From Bacteroidota bacterium (lineage in GTDB: Bacteria > Bacteroidota > Bacteroidia > Chitinophagales > Chitinophagaceae): a stretch of 64,000 nucleotides of DNA. Below are positions 52,868 to 62,014 of this stretch, in pieces (position 1 is the stretch's first letter; every line of letters starts with the position of its first letter). The notes beneath the pieces are model-generated. The model was not told the DNA's origin. It worked only from the letters and a program-made list of their open reading frames with translations, and did not search any database. The stretch lies in contig JAEYWX010000015.1 in NCBI GenBank assembly GCA_023428755.1, positions 252,749 through 316,748 on the forward strand. The letters are read 5' to 3'. The translations under genes were made by a program, and so were the position numbers.

Positions 52868-55477
52868 ATGAGATTTACGCTCGGAGCTTTCTTTTTATTG
52901 ATCTGCATGCAATTAGCAGCACAGGTACCCGGTGGTGGACGACCGGGCGGTGGACAAATGAACATTGGCCGCTTTTATGGCAAAATTGTAGATGCAAAAA
53001 CAAACAAGCCCATTGATGCTGTTTCGGTGCAGTTGTACCAAAACAGAATGGATACTGCAACCAAAACAAGAAAAGATGTGTTGGTTACAGGACAATTAAC
53101 AGAAGCCAATGGCGATTTCAGCCTGGAAGGATTGAGCCCTATGGGAAACTATCGCCTGTTTATTACAGCGATTGGTTTTAAAACAATTGAACAAACAATC
53201 AGCTTTGGGATCAGACCCGGTGGTGCAGGGGAAGATATGATGGCCAAGCTGGATAAAGACCTGGGTAATATTAAACTGGAACCGGATGTACAGCAGTTGA
53301 GCGAAGTAGTGGTTACTGCTGAAAAGCCAACCTTGCAACTGGGCATTGATCGTAAAATATTCAATGTAGAAAAAAATATCGTATCACAAGGCGGAACCGG
53401 TGTAGATGTAATGCGCAACGTACCAACAGTAAATGTTGATATTGACGGAAACATTACCATGCGTAACAGTGCTCCGCAAATTTTTGTGGATGGCCGTCCA
53501 ACTGTATTAACACTGGAACAAATTCCGGCCGATGCCATTCAGAGTATTGAATTAATTACCAACCCATCAGCGAAGTATGATGCCAGCGGTGGTCAATCAG
53601 CTATCATCAATATTGTGTTGAAAAAGAACCGTCGTGTAGGTTACAGTGGAAGCGTACGTGCCGGTATTGACATGCGTGCACGATTGAATGGCGGTGGCGA
53701 TATCAACATCCGTCAGGGCAAAGTAAACTTCTTTGCCAACATTGGTTTGAACCAGCGCAGAGGGATTAGCTTTGGTGAAACAGATCGTAACAACTTCGGC
53801 GATTTTGTTCCCAATACAGCGTTTACAGATAACCGTAATATCAGCGATGGTTTCTTCCGTTTTGGACGTGCAGGTGTTGATTTTCTGATTGATAACCGTA
53901 ACACGCTTACTTTACAAGGAAATTTTGGAGGCGGTAATTTTGATAACATCGATCAGAATGTGATCCGTTATGATAGTGCATATAGCACCCCCAAAACAAT
54001 TTTTGAAGACCGTAATACCGATGGTAACAGCATTTTCCGTAACAACGGTGCTACCATCAGCTACAAATATAATTTCCCCCGTGCCGGCCGTGAGTTAACA
54101 GCCGATATCAATTATAACAAGAGCCGTAACGAAAGTAACCAAAACATCAGCTATACCAAATGGCTCGATGCTAACCGCACCCAACTGGCGAATGCTGAGC
54201 AAGTGCAAGGTGTACTTTCAGGAGGGAACAATACATTCATTGTGGGGCAGATCGATTACACCGATCCCATTAACGAAAACATAAAACTGGAAGCAGGGTT
54301 GCGTTCACAAACACGTTTGTTTGAAAGTTTCCAGCGTAACTCAATTAACGGTGTGGCACAACCGCTTATCAGCAACCAGTTTTCCTATGTTGATTATGTG
54401 CATGCCGCCTACGCCAGCTTTTCGCAAAAAGTGGCTAAAGCAAACTTCAATTACCAGGTGGGCTTACGTGTAGAAAGTTCAAGTTATGATGGTGAGCAGG
54501 CTGGTAAAACAGAACGTTTCCAAAACCAGTTCCCACTGGCATTGTTCCCAAGTATCTTTTTGTCGAAGTCATTCGAACAAAAACAGGATATTCAGATCAA
54601 CTACAGCCGCCGTATCAATCGCCCCAACTTTTTCCAGTTGCTGCCGAATACAGATTACAGCGACATCTTTAACTACCAAACCGGTAACCCCAACCTCAAA
54701 CCGGAGTTTACCAACTCTTTGGAGTTAACCTATCAAAAAACATACGGCGATAAAAACAATACCGTATTGGTGACGCTGTTTGGCAAGCAAACCAACAATC
54801 TGATCTCACGTTACGTAGTGCGTGATAAATTAGGCGACAGCCCCGACAGTGCCAACATCAACACCTGGATCAACGCCAACAAAAGTTATGCAGCCGGTGT
54901 GGAATTGGTTTTCCGTAACACCGTAAGCAAATGGTGGGAGATCAACTACAACATAAACGTTTACTATTCAAAAATTGACGGCAGCAGTATTTCACCCGAT
55001 CTGAAAAACGAGCGTACCAGCTATACTGTAAAGTTGAATAACTCATTCCGCTTAGGAAAAGGTTGGAGCATGCAGTTGAGTGGAGATTACAATTCCCGTT
55101 CCATTTTACCTGTATCAAGCGGCGGTGGCGGCCGTGGTGGTGGTCGTGGCGGTGGCGGCTGGATGGGCGGCGGCAACATTGCTACAACACAAGGTTATAT
55201 TGATGATAACTATTATGTTGATTTTGGTGTACGAAAAGAATTTAAAATCAAAAACAACACCGCTTTTGTATCCATGAACTGGAGCGATGTGTTCAGCACA
55301 CGTCGTAACAATGTATTTGCACAATCAGCAGTACTGGATCAATACAGCTGGAGAAGAAGAGACCCTGCCTTTGTTCGCTTGAACTTCAACTACCGCTTTG
55401 GTAAGTTTGATGCTTCACTCTTCAAGCGTAAGAATACACGCAGCGAAGGTGGTGGTGATGAAATGCAGATGCAATAA
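52868..55477 (+). CDS. Outer membrane beta-barrel TonB-type receptor
   Basis: An 869-residue outer membrane protein. The signal peptide (LGAFFLLICMQLAAQ) is followed by a Gly-rich segment, a carboxypeptidase-like domain (about 32-130, GRFYGKIVDAKTNKPIDAVS), a plug with IFVDGRPTVLTLEQIPADAI, and a C-terminal barrel of the OMP_b-brl_3 kind. Near residue 755-770 a Gly/Arg-rich loop (GGGGRGGGRGGGGWMGGG) is exposed, which is unusual. There is no SusD partner nearby. I chose ATG 52868 because it starts the signal peptide; the frame begins 20 codons earlier. The ligand is unknown. Confidence 0.88.
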   Translation: MRFTLGAFFLLICMQLAAQVPGGGRPGGGQMNIGRFYGKIVDAKTNKPIDAVSVQLYQNRMDTATKTRKDVLVTGQLTEANGDFSLEGLSPMGNYRLFITAIGFKTIEQTISFGIRPGGAGEDMMAKLDKDLGNIKLEPDVQQLSEVVVTAEKPTLQLGIDRKIFNVEKNIVSQGGTGVDVMRNVPTVNVDIDGNITMRNSAPQIFVDGRPTVLTLEQIPADAIQSIELITNPSAKYDASGGQSAIINIVLKKNRRVGYSGSVRAGIDMRARLNGGGDINIRQGKVNFFANIGLNQRRGISFGETDRNNFGDFVPNTAFTDNRNISDGFFRFGRAGVDFLIDNRNTLTLQGNFGGGNFDNIDQNVIRYDSAYSTPKTIFEDRNTDGNSIFRNNGATISYKYNFPRAGRELTADINYNKSRNESNQNISYTKWLDANRTQLANAEQVQGVLSGGNNTFIVGQIDYTDPINENIKLEAGLRSQTRLFESFQRNSINGVAQPLISNQFSYVDYVHAAYASFSQKVAKANFNYQVGLRVESSSYDGEQAGKTERFQNQFPLALFPSIFLSKSFEQKQDIQINYSRRINRPNFFQLLPNTDYSDIFNYQTGNPNLKPEFTNSLELTYQKTYGDKNNTVLVTLFGKQTNNLISRYVVRDKLGDSPDSANINTWINANKSYAAGVELVFRNTVSKWWEINYNINVYYSKIDGSSISPDLKNERTSYTVKLNNSFRLGKGWSMQLSGDYNSRSILPVSSGGGGRGGGRGGGGWMGGGNIATTQGYIDDNYYVDFGVRKEFKIKNNTAFVSMNWSDVFSTRRNNVFAQSAVLDQYSWRRRDPAFVRLNFNYRFGKFDASLFKRKNTRSEGGGDEMQMQ

Positions 55478-55498
55478 GAAGATTGTAAATGATACAAA

Positions 55499-55530
55499 TC
55501 CCTCTCTGATAACAGAGAGGGATTTTTTTT
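55499..55530 (+). terminator. Rho-independent terminator
   Basis: TCCCTCTCTG pairs with CAGAGAGGGA around a 4-base loop and is followed by eight T, just after the outer membrane protein gene. Confidence 0.92.
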
Positions 55531-55689
55531 GCCATTGACTGAAAAAAATCCAGATAAAGCGTAATGAAGCAATAGTTGCGGTTGTTACAAACATGCGATT
55601 AACAGAAACATCTATTTACAAAAGCTTACAAAAAAATCATACCAGGAATAAAAGATATTCAGGAACTTGCTGCTACTAATTTTGCTGTT

Positions 55690-56541
55690 ATGAAAAAATT
55701 ATTTGTCGTACTATCCTTGTTTGTAAATGCTTCGTTCCTGTTTGCGCAAAACAGTATACAGGTAATGACCTTTAACATTCGTTTACACACAGCCTCCGAC
55801 AGTTTAAATGCATGGCCCTACCGGAAAGACAAGGTAGCTTCGCAAATTCTGTTTCATAAAGTTAATTTGCTGGGCGTACAGGAAGCGCTGCACGACCAGA
55901 TGCTGGACCTGCAGCAACGTTTACCGCAGTACAAATATGTGGGCGGCGGCCGTGATGATGGACAAACAAGAGGCGAATACTCGGCTATTTTTTACGACAG
56001 CACCCGCCTGCAATTGCTGGCCAACGATGTGTTCTGGCTAAGCGAAACACCAACCGCCATTGGTCAAAAGGGTTGGGATGCAGCCATTACACGCATTGTT
56101 ACCTGGGCTAAGTTTAAAGACCGGAAAACAAAAAAGATCTTCTTCGCCTTTAATACACATTACGATCATGTGGGGAAAATTGCACGACGTGAAAGTTCAA
56201 AACTCCTGTTACAGAAAGTACAGGACATTGCCGGCACCACTCCTGCTGTTATTACCGGCGATTTCAATGCACAACCAAACGATGAACCGATCCAGGTGAT
56301 CGTTGATAAAAATAACCGGTTACGCCTTACCGATAGCAAAGAACTTTCGCAAACGCCACACTACGGACCAACAGGAACCTTTAATGCATTCCGTTCAAAA
56401 GAAACCAGCGATCAACCCATTGATTACATTTTTGTAAAAGGAAACTGGAAAGTGTTAGCCCACGCCACTATTTCGCAAACCTGGATGGGGCGTTTTGCCA
56501 GTGATCATTTTGCAGTAACAGCAGAATTGCTGTTGAAATAA
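55690..56541 (+). CDS. Endonuclease/exonuclease/phosphatase family hydrolase
   Basis: A 283-residue secreted or periplasmic metal-dependent hydrolase of the EEP fold. Signal peptide MKKLFVVLSLFVNASFLFAQ. Catalytic blocks are MTFNIRL (about 26-32), GVQEALHDQ (metal-binding Glu), NTHYDHVG, ITGDFNAQPND and a final SDHFAVTAE. Secreted members of this kind act on phosphodiesters such as nucleic acids, inositol phosphates or sphingomyelin. The substrate is not readable here. A TAATTTTG -7-like element ends 5 bp before the ATG. Confidence 0.92.
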   Translation: MKKLFVVLSLFVNASFLFAQNSIQVMTFNIRLHTASDSLNAWPYRKDKVASQILFHKVNLLGVQEALHDQMLDLQQRLPQYKYVGGGRDDGQTRGEYSAIFYDSTRLQLLANDVFWLSETPTAIGQKGWDAAITRIVTWAKFKDRKTKKIFFAFNTHYDHVGKIARRESSKLLLQKVQDIAGTTPAVITGDFNAQPNDEPIQVIVDKNNRLRLTDSKELSQTPHYGPTGTFNAFRSKETSDQPIDYIFVKGNWKVLAHATISQTWMGRFASDHFAVTAELLLK

Positions 56542-56542
56542 G

Positions 56543-56612
56543 TTTTTGTTGGTCAGGCAACCAACAAAAGCGAAGCGACCAGCAAAAGCGAAACAATCAA
56601 CAAAAGCCGGCT
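56543..56612. repeat. Small hairpin and short CAAAAGC tandem repeats
   Basis: TTTTGTTGG pairs with CCAACAAAA, and then ACAAAAGC-type units recur three times at about 17-bp spacing. The stretch sits just after the EEP hydrolase stop. No function is visible; the hairpin could stop transcription weakly. Confidence 0.4.
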
Positions 56613-56791
56613 ATTGGTTTGTTATTGCTTTAACATTTTTCTACACCTGTACATTGTGCAGAGTTAAATGCAGGTTCCTTATTTTTGAACAGATTGATAT
56701 TTCAATACACATAACAGGTGTAGCTGTACGTTTGGGTTGTAGCGGATCTGTTGCTGCTGTGTAAACCAGTTGAACTTTTAAGCAATACGAT

Positions 56792-57862
56792 ATGAAAATA
56801 CTTCTACAATGGGCAACAGTTATTCCGATTGTTGCATGGGTACTTTATTTCTCCGGCATGATCGACAACAACGGTATGTTCCAGGCCGCTGCTGTTGTAT
56901 TATTATTACTGAGTGTAATGTCGGCAGTTCATCACTCGGAGATCATTGCACAGCGGGTGGGAGAACCATACGGCACTATCATCCTGGCTGTAGCAGTAAC
57001 CATTATTGAAGTATCCATTATTGTATCGCTGATGATGTCGGGTGGAGAAGAAACCGCTGCGCTGGCAAGAGATACGGTTTACTCAGCTACCATGCTTATC
57101 TTGAACGGAATTGTGGGGCTGAGCCTGTTTATCGGCGGTCTAAAATTTCATGAGCAAAGCTTCTCCAAACATTCAGCAACTATTGCCCTGGTATCGCTGG
57201 TAGCAATCATAGTTCTTACGTTGGTGTTTCCCACGTTTACTTCCAGTATTGAAGGGCCGTATTACTCTACCCCACAACTCATCTTTGTTTCCATTGCCTG
57301 CCTTGTGATCTATGCATTCTTTTTGTTTGCGCAAACATCACGACACAGAGAATATTTTCTTTCGGAAGGGGAAGATGAAGAACATACAACACCTGTAAAG
57401 ATCAGTAACCCGGTACTGTTTACCAGCCTTGGTTTTCTGCTGGTAAGTTTAGGCATCGTGGTATTGCTTGCAAAAACATTATCACCCACCATTGAATCCA
57501 TTGTAATCGGGTATCAGCTTCCCAAAGCATTGGTAGGCGTAATCATTGCGGCTGTGATCTTATTGCCCGAAGGTATTGCCGCTATTATTGCGGCAAGAAA
57601 AAACAGGTTGCAAACGAGTCTTAACCTTGCACTTGGATCAGCTTTGGCAAGCATCGGGCTTACCATTCCGTGCGTGGCAGTGGTAAGCAGGATCAACAAT
57701 ATGAACATCATTCTAGGGTTGGATATAAAATCCATCATCCTGCTTGCATTATCGGTTTTCACCGTGTTACTGTCGCTGGCAAGCGGCCGCACCAATGTGG
57801 TGTACGGCGCTGTGTTACTGGTAAATCTGCTGGCATTTATTTTCATGATCATTCACCCGTAA
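56792..57862 (+). CDS. Calcium/proton antiporter, CaCA (ChaA-like)
   Basis: A 356-residue inner membrane exchanger with about eleven hydrophobic helices arranged as two repeated halves. The alpha-repeat residues appear in the first half as AVAVTIIEVSIIVSLM and in the second as AAVILLPEGIAAIIAARKN, each with the acidic residue expected to bind the ion. A hydrophilic acidic loop (EGEDEEHTTPV) separates the halves. It resembles ChaA and y4hA ionic transporters, which export Ca2+ or Na+ in exchange for H+. It is the last core-type gene before the integron-like region. Confidence 0.9.
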   Translation: MKILLQWATVIPIVAWVLYFSGMIDNNGMFQAAAVVLLLLSVMSAVHHSEIIAQRVGEPYGTIILAVAVTIIEVSIIVSLMMSGGEETAALARDTVYSATMLILNGIVGLSLFIGGLKFHEQSFSKHSATIALVSLVAIIVLTLVFPTFTSSIEGPYYSTPQLIFVSIACLVIYAFFLFAQTSRHREYFLSEGEDEEHTTPVKISNPVLFTSLGFLLVSLGIVVLLAKTLSPTIESIVIGYQLPKALVGVIIAAVILLPEGIAAIIAARKNRLQTSLNLALGSALASIGLTIPCVAVVSRINNMNIILGLDIKSIILLALSVFTVLLSLASGRTNVVYGAVLLVNLLAFIFMIIHP

Positions 57863-58032
57863 AAAGAACTATTCATTAACGCAGATACAAGATCCTTTTT
57901 CCTGTATCTGCCCGGCAGACTGTAATCAGGTAGGCAGTTATTTCTGCAACAGTAGAAGTTCCGTTTACTGTTGCATTTTCATTTCTGCAATTAATTTCAG
58001 AACTTACTGCTGCACAAATCAGCCATGCAGCT

Positions 58033-59145
58033 ATGAATCATATCAGTTACCACCTGATCACCTACAACCGCAAACCCCGCATCCTGCTTCGTTTTGCGCA
58101 TAACAAAACCTGGAACGAGCGTATTAAAAAAGTACCCGATGCCCGCTGGAGTAATACGTACAAAGGCTGGCATATTCCCGATACAGAAGAGAACCGGAAA
58201 AAATGTGGCATTGAACCCGCTACAGCATTAAGCGTACAACAGCAAAAAGTACAAACAACTTCCATCCGTCTTTCGGCCAACAACAAAGCACAGTTACTGC
58301 TGTTTCTTGAACAACTGGCATTAAAAAAATACAGCAAGAGTACGTTACAAACGTATCGCAATGAGTTTATGCAACTGCTGCAACTTTTAAAAGATGTGCA
58401 TGTGCAAGACTTAACGCCCGAACATCTGAAACGGTATATGCTGTACTGTGCAGTGAAGTTGCAGCTGAGCGAAAACACATTGCACAGCCGATTGAATGCG
58501 TTGAAATTTTACTTTGAACAGGTACTGAAACGTGAAAAGTTTTTTTGGGAGATTCCGAGACCCAAAAAACATCTTATACTACCAAAAGTATTAGGAGAAC
58601 AAGAAATAGCAAAATTATTTAATGCCCTTACTAACAAAAAACATAAAGCCATTTTATTTACGGCTTATAGTGCAGGATTGAGGGTAAGTGAAGCTGTTCG
58701 GTTGAAATTGTCTGATATCGATAGCGACCGTATGCAAATACTTGTTGAAAAAGCTAAAGGCAAAAAAGACAGATATATTACACTGAGCCCCATACTTCTT
58801 GATGTACTCCGCTCATATATAAAGGAACAGACGAAGCGGCCAAAAAAATATTTGTTTGAAGGAGAGATCGAAAACGAGCCCTATCCTTCTCGTACTGCAC
58901 AAAAGGTTTTTCAACGAGCAAAAGAAAAAGCAGGTATTCAAAAACAGGTAAGCTTTCATAGTTTGCGTCATAGTTTTGCCACGCATTTACTTGAAAAGGG
59001 TGTTGATATCCGCTATATAAAAGATATTCTTGGGCACTTCAGCCTTAAAACCACAGAACGATACCTTCATGTTTCTAAAGAAAAGCTGGTAAACATCAGC
59101 AGCCCGCTTGATGATATTTGGGAAAAGGGAACGATACAATGGTAA
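58033..59145 (+). CDS. Tyrosine recombinase, candidate cassette integrase
   Basis: A 370-residue tyrosine recombinase. An N-terminal extension (residues 1-65, with the WSNTYKGWHIP segment) precedes a SAM-like core-binding domain (about 78-172). The catalytic domain has R217 in SAGLRVSEA, K242 in KAKGKKDR, H309 and R312 in HSLRHSF, H335 in LGH and the nucleophile Y344 in ERYLHVS. The end SSPLDDI resembles the SPLD end of IntI proteins. However, the segment between the KDR strand and the HSLRH box is of Xer length, so the extra domain that marks classical IntI appears to be missing. It ends 112 bp before the first cassette boundary, which makes it the obvious enzyme for the array. That link is inference. 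Confidence 0.9.
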   Translation: MNHISYHLITYNRKPRILLRFAHNKTWNERIKKVPDARWSNTYKGWHIPDTEENRKKCGIEPATALSVQQQKVQTTSIRLSANNKAQLLLFLEQLALKKYSKSTLQTYRNEFMQLLQLLKDVHVQDLTPEHLKRYMLYCAVKLQLSENTLHSRLNALKFYFEQVLKREKFFWEIPRPKKHLILPKVLGEQEIAKLFNALTNKKHKAILFTAYSAGLRVSEAVRLKLSDIDSDRMQILVEKAKGKKDRYITLSPILLDVLRSYIKEQTKRPKKYLFEGEIENEPYPSRTAQKVFQRAKEKAGIQKQVSFHSLRHSFATHLLEKGVDIRYIKDILGHFSLKTTERYLHVSKEKLVNISSPLDDIWEKGTIQW

Positions 59146-59191
59146 AGGCGACATGTCGCCTTTTACTCTTCAACAATTTAAAAAGGCGACA
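59142..59191. repeat. Palindrome and repeat after the integrase gene
   Basis: AAAGGCGACA and its inverse TGTCGCCTTT form a 20-bp perfect palindrome (about 59145-59164) that begins at the integrase stop codon. AAAGGCGACA occurs a third time in direct orientation at about 59182-59191. It could be a terminator, but three copies of a 10-bp box next to a recombinase also fit recombinase binding sites of an attI-like region. Confidence 0.55.
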
Positions 59192-59256
59192 AGGCATATG
59201 TTGAAAATCAAATACTTGAGAAATTTGGTTTTATCGGGAGTGGCGCATAATTTAGT

Positions 59257-59282
59257 GTTGTCAGCAACCCGACGACAAACTT
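59257..59282 (+). other. attI/first cassette junction
   Basis: The sequence GTTGTCAGCAACCC, then GACGACAAACTT, matches the junction at 63280 (GTTGTAGGCAACCC, then TATTGACAAACTT) closely. The crossover expected from integron logic is between G59257 and T59258. No stem precedes it, unlike the two attC-like junctions, so it behaves as the attI-side junction. Confidence 0.7.
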
Positions 59283-60198
59283 TCCAGCAGCTTAACATTT
59301 TAATTTATGAGACAAAGTTTTCACCAAGATTTTATTACTGAATTTTATACACCAATCAAAACCTCATGAAAAAAACACTTCTTTTACTTCTTGCAATCGT
59401 TTCAGTTCAATTAAGTTTCGGGCAAATCACAGAAGGAAATTGGTTGGTCGGCGGATCTGGACAATTTTCGGCTTATAGCAGTACCTATACAAATGTTTCT
59501 CCTGCATCGGAACAAACTACGAAAGCATTCAACATCAGTGCTTCACCGAATATTGGCTACTTTATTAAGGATAAATTTGCTGTTGGATTGCGCCCTTCTT
59601 TGATTTGGGAAAAAGGAAAAGGTAGTGATGCTGTAGCCCCCGATGGCACAGTGTTAGGAAGCGGTGGAAGATTAACGCAAATCAGATTTGTAGTGGGACC
59701 TTTTAGCCGCTATTATCTGCTCGACACAGAAAAGCCTTACAATATTTTAATAGAAGCAGCTTATCAATACGGTATTGGCTCTACTAAACCCCTGAATGAG
59801 AAACAGAGTATTTTTTCAGCAGGGATTGGACCAGTTATATATTTTAATTCATCCGTTGGGTTGGAGTTTCTTTTAGGCTATAACAACACTGTATTAAATG
59901 CAGAAGGCTACTATAAAAGTTCAAAAAATAGTATTCAACTAAACATAGGTCTTCAAATTCACTTAGAAAAATAAGGGACGTAACGGTATGAAGAACGAAG
60001 GCTGCTGACAACATCGGTTTGGCGTTATGGCGGCGGAAGAAACGCAGCATCAACGGCAGGTTCGCTATTGTACTGCATATCCAGCTTGACGTAAACGCTA
60101 TTGAGCGGTAGAAATAAACTTGTACATTAGTTCATCGTTCGGCTTCAGTTGTGGGCAGACGGAACACAGAATATCGCCACAACGCCAAGCCGTGAACG
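59258..60198 (+). mobile_element. Cassette 1 (outer membrane protein)
   Basis: Runs from TTGTCAGC (59258) through one gene to the G at 60198. Its R''-like box GCTGACAAC (60004-60012) is complementary to its own first bases, as needed to re-form attC on circularisation. The 941-bp length is normal for an integron cassette. Confidence 0.75.
59366..59974 (+). CDS. Outer membrane beta-barrel protein (cassette gene)
   Basis: A 202-residue protein with a signal peptide (LLLLLAIVSVQLSFGQ). Alternating hydrophobic strands follow, such as FVVGPFSRYYLL, ILIEAAYQYGIG and GLEFLLGYNN, ending in an aromatic-hydrophobic strand region. It belongs to the small 8-10 strand outer membrane barrel type (outer membrane protein beta-barrel/PorT-like). 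Its job is unknown. It is the only gene of the first cassette, with a 108-bp leader and the attC-like site starting about 25 bp after its stop. Confidence 0.8.
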   Translation: MKKTLLLLLAIVSVQLSFGQITEGNWLVGGSGQFSAYSSTYTNVSPASEQTTKAFNISASPNIGYFIKDKFAVGLRPSLIWEKGKGSDAVAPDGTVLGSGGRLTQIRFVVGPFSRYYLLDTEKPYNILIEAAYQYGIGSTKPLNEKQSIFSAGIGPVIYFNSSVGLEFLLGYNNTVLNAEGYYKSSKNSIQLNIGLQIHLEK

Positions 60199-60206
60199 TT
60201 ATGCGT
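60000..60206 (+). other. attC-like site of cassette 1
   Basis: R''-like GCTGACAAC (60004-60012), spacer AT, left arm CGGTTTGGCGTTATGGCG (60015-60032), a central loop of about 140 bases, right arm at 60175-60192, spacer TGAAC, then G|TTATGCG at 60198. The 18-bp stem has one T-G wobble (position 4) and one A-C mismatch (position 13). From R'' to the crossover G is 195 bases, longer than most known attC sites. Confidence 0.8.
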
Positions 60207-60273
60207 CACCCTATTGTAGCATTCCGTTCTTCATTGGGGTTTGACAGCGAAGACCTCAACAAGCCACCGCACA

Positions 60274-60337
60274 TTTTAGCACATTTGCAAGGCACACAAA
60301 ACCCAAACACAAAGCCAACCTTGCAAAAGAGCTAAAA
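60274..60337. repeat. Hairpin repeat, copy 1 (before methylase)
   Basis: Inverted arms TTTTAGCACATTTGCAAGG and CCTTGCAAAAGAGCTAAAA with a 26-base A/C-rich spacer. The inner arm is shared with the copy at 62952-63012; the outer arm differs but still pairs, and both copies keep two A-A mismatches. This shows selection on the folded form. Confidence 0.8.
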
Positions 60338-60399
60338 TTTTGCCGACACACAGCGACCATCCCATAAATCGAAATCGCTTTAAACAGCAATACTTTTAG

Positions 60400-60407
60400 T
60401 AAATTTG
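60400..60407 (+). promoter_or_regulatory. Cassette-borne -7 element (TAAATTTG)
   Basis: TAAATTTG fits TAnnTTTG and ends 5 bp before the methyltransferase ATG, so the transcript would be almost leaderless. A weak TTTA -33 lies 17 bp upstream. The cassette therefore probably carries its own promoter. Confidence 0.55.
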
Positions 60408-60412
60408 TTGGT

Positions 60413-62014
60413 ATGACAGCAGCGATAGACATAAATCCACTCACAAATGAGTTACCCAGCCACTTTGCCGACAGGGTTGGACAGCTTTATGCTAAAACTG
60501 TTACGACACAGCACAAGAAGGACAATGGACAGTTTTTTACACCGACCGAAATTGCTCACTTCATGGCGGGACTTGCCAAACAAACAAAAGACAAATTCAA
60601 AATACTTGACCCAGGTTGCGGCACTGCCATTCTTTCAAGTTCACTCATTGAGACACTTGTAAAACAGAATAAGAACTTAAAAGAAATCGAACTTGTTGTT
60701 TATGAAACCGACCAAGACATTTTGCCTTACACACAAGCAGTACTTGATTATTTAGGCAAATGGCTAAAACAACATAAAATAAAGTTTAAATCAACTCTTG
60801 ACACCAACGATTTTGTTCTTGAAAACAAAGATTGCTTTCAAGTATCTGCGACGCTTTTTTCTGAACCTAAAAATGCCACCTACGATATTGTAATTTCAAA
60901 TCCACCCTATTTCAAAATATCAAAGGATGATAAACGAGCCACTGTAGCAAAGTCTATTGTTTGGGGGCAACCAAACATTTACTCAATCTTTATGATGGTT
61001 GCTACAAAACTTTTAAAAGAAGGTGGCGAACTAATTTTTATCACACCAAGAAGTTTTGCATCAGGAAATTATTTCAGGGCTTTCCGTGAGGCATTCTTTC
61101 AGGAAATAGAAATTGAACAAATACACTTATTCGGTTCAAGGACTGATACTTTTGACCGAGATAGCGTTTTGCAAGAAACACTAATATTGAAAGGTAAAAA
61201 GCAAAAGCAAAATGAGCAGCTACCTTCAATACTTGTAACACATTCTAATGGAATAAAGGATATTGAGAATTATACTGAAAAGATTTATAAAACCGATGAA
61301 CTGATTGACTTAAAGTCTAAAGAAAAAATCATACATCTTCCTACGAATGAAACAGACGACAACGTAATAAAGCTATTCAAATCATGGACAGGAAATTTGC
61401 AGCAATACGACATCCAAATTTCTACAGGCCCAGTCGTTTCATTCAGAGCAACTCAATACTTGTTTGAGCAGTATCAAAATGGAACTGTTTTTTTAGTTCC
61501 GTTGTATCAACTCATCAACACAGCTAAAATGCAATTTGAATGGCCTGTTGCTAAAAGGAATAAACCTCAATACATTCAACTTTGCGAAGAAACCAAATCG
61601 CTTTTGCTTCCAAATAAAAATTATGTTTTTCTACGCCGCTTTAGTGCTAAGGACGACAAGAGTAGATTGGTTGCAACTCCATACTTTGTTGACATTACCC
61701 AAGCGGAATATATTGGCGTTGAAAATCATCTCAATTACATTTACAGACGCAAAGGGCATCTTGAAAGAAATGAAATATTAGGACTTGCTGCTTTATTAAA
61801 CAGCAATCTTTTCGACACATATTTTAGAACCTTCAATGGAAATATAAATGTGAGTGCTACAGAATTAAGGGAAATGCCGTTACCACCATTAGAAGACATC
61901 AAACAAATTGGCAACCAAATAATATTACTAAACGACTTTTCACAATCAAAGGTTGACGAAATCATAAACAACTACTTTGATATAGAACATATATTCGCTT
62001 ATGAGCAAAATTGA
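60413..62014 (+). CDS. Type II N6-adenine DNA methyltransferase
   Basis: A 533-residue SAM-dependent methylase of the gamma (Eco57I/M.PstI-like) arrangement. FFTPTEIAHFMAG (about residues 42-54) and the SAM-binding ILDPGCGTAILSS (about 64-76) come first, the catalytic NPPY at 163-166 next, and the target-recognition region in the C-terminal half. It should methylate adenine in the site cut by the partner enzyme; BsuBI/PstI enzymes recognise CTGCAG, but specificity here is inferred. The stop overlaps the start of the endonuclease gene by 14 bp. Base composition is AT-richer than that of core genes, in keeping with acquisition. Confidence 0.93.
   Translation: MTAAIDINPLTNELPSHFADRVGQLYAKTVTTQHKKDNGQFFTPTEIAHFMAGLAKQTKDKFKILDPGCGTAILSSSLIETLVKQNKNLKEIELVVYETDQDILPYTQAVLDYLGKWLKQHKIKFKSTLDTNDFVLENKDCFQVSATLFSEPKNATYDIVISNPPYFKISKDDKRATVAKSIVWGQPNIYSIFMMVATKLLKEGGELIFITPRSFASGNYFRAFREAFFQEIEIEQIHLFGSRTDTFDRDSVLQETLILKGKKQKQNEQLPSILVTHSNGIKDIENYTEKIYKTDELIDLKSKEKIIHLPTNETDDNVIKLFKSWTGNLQQYDIQISTGPVVSFRATQYLFEQYQNGTVFLVPLYQLINTAKMQFEWPVAKRNKPQYIQLCEETKSLLLPNKNYVFLRRFSAKDDKSRLVATPYFVDITQAEYIGVENHLNYIYRRKGHLERNEILGLAALLNSNLFDTYFRTFNGNINVSATELREMPLPPLEDIKQIGNQIILLNDFSQSKVDEIINNYFDIEHIFAYEQN

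Noticed and set aside
56546..56764. A 72-codon frame after the EEP hydrolase gene
   Set aside because: It is built on the CAAAAGC repeats, has odd composition and no start signal. Treated as a repeat region.
60134..60192. A shorter fold within the first attC-like site (GGCTTCAGTTGTGG with CCACAACGCCAAGCC)
   Set aside because: It pairs the right arm with a closer partner but leaves more mismatches than the 18-bp stem with 60015-60032, and cassette 2 has no equally good counterpart. Kept only as a competing fold.
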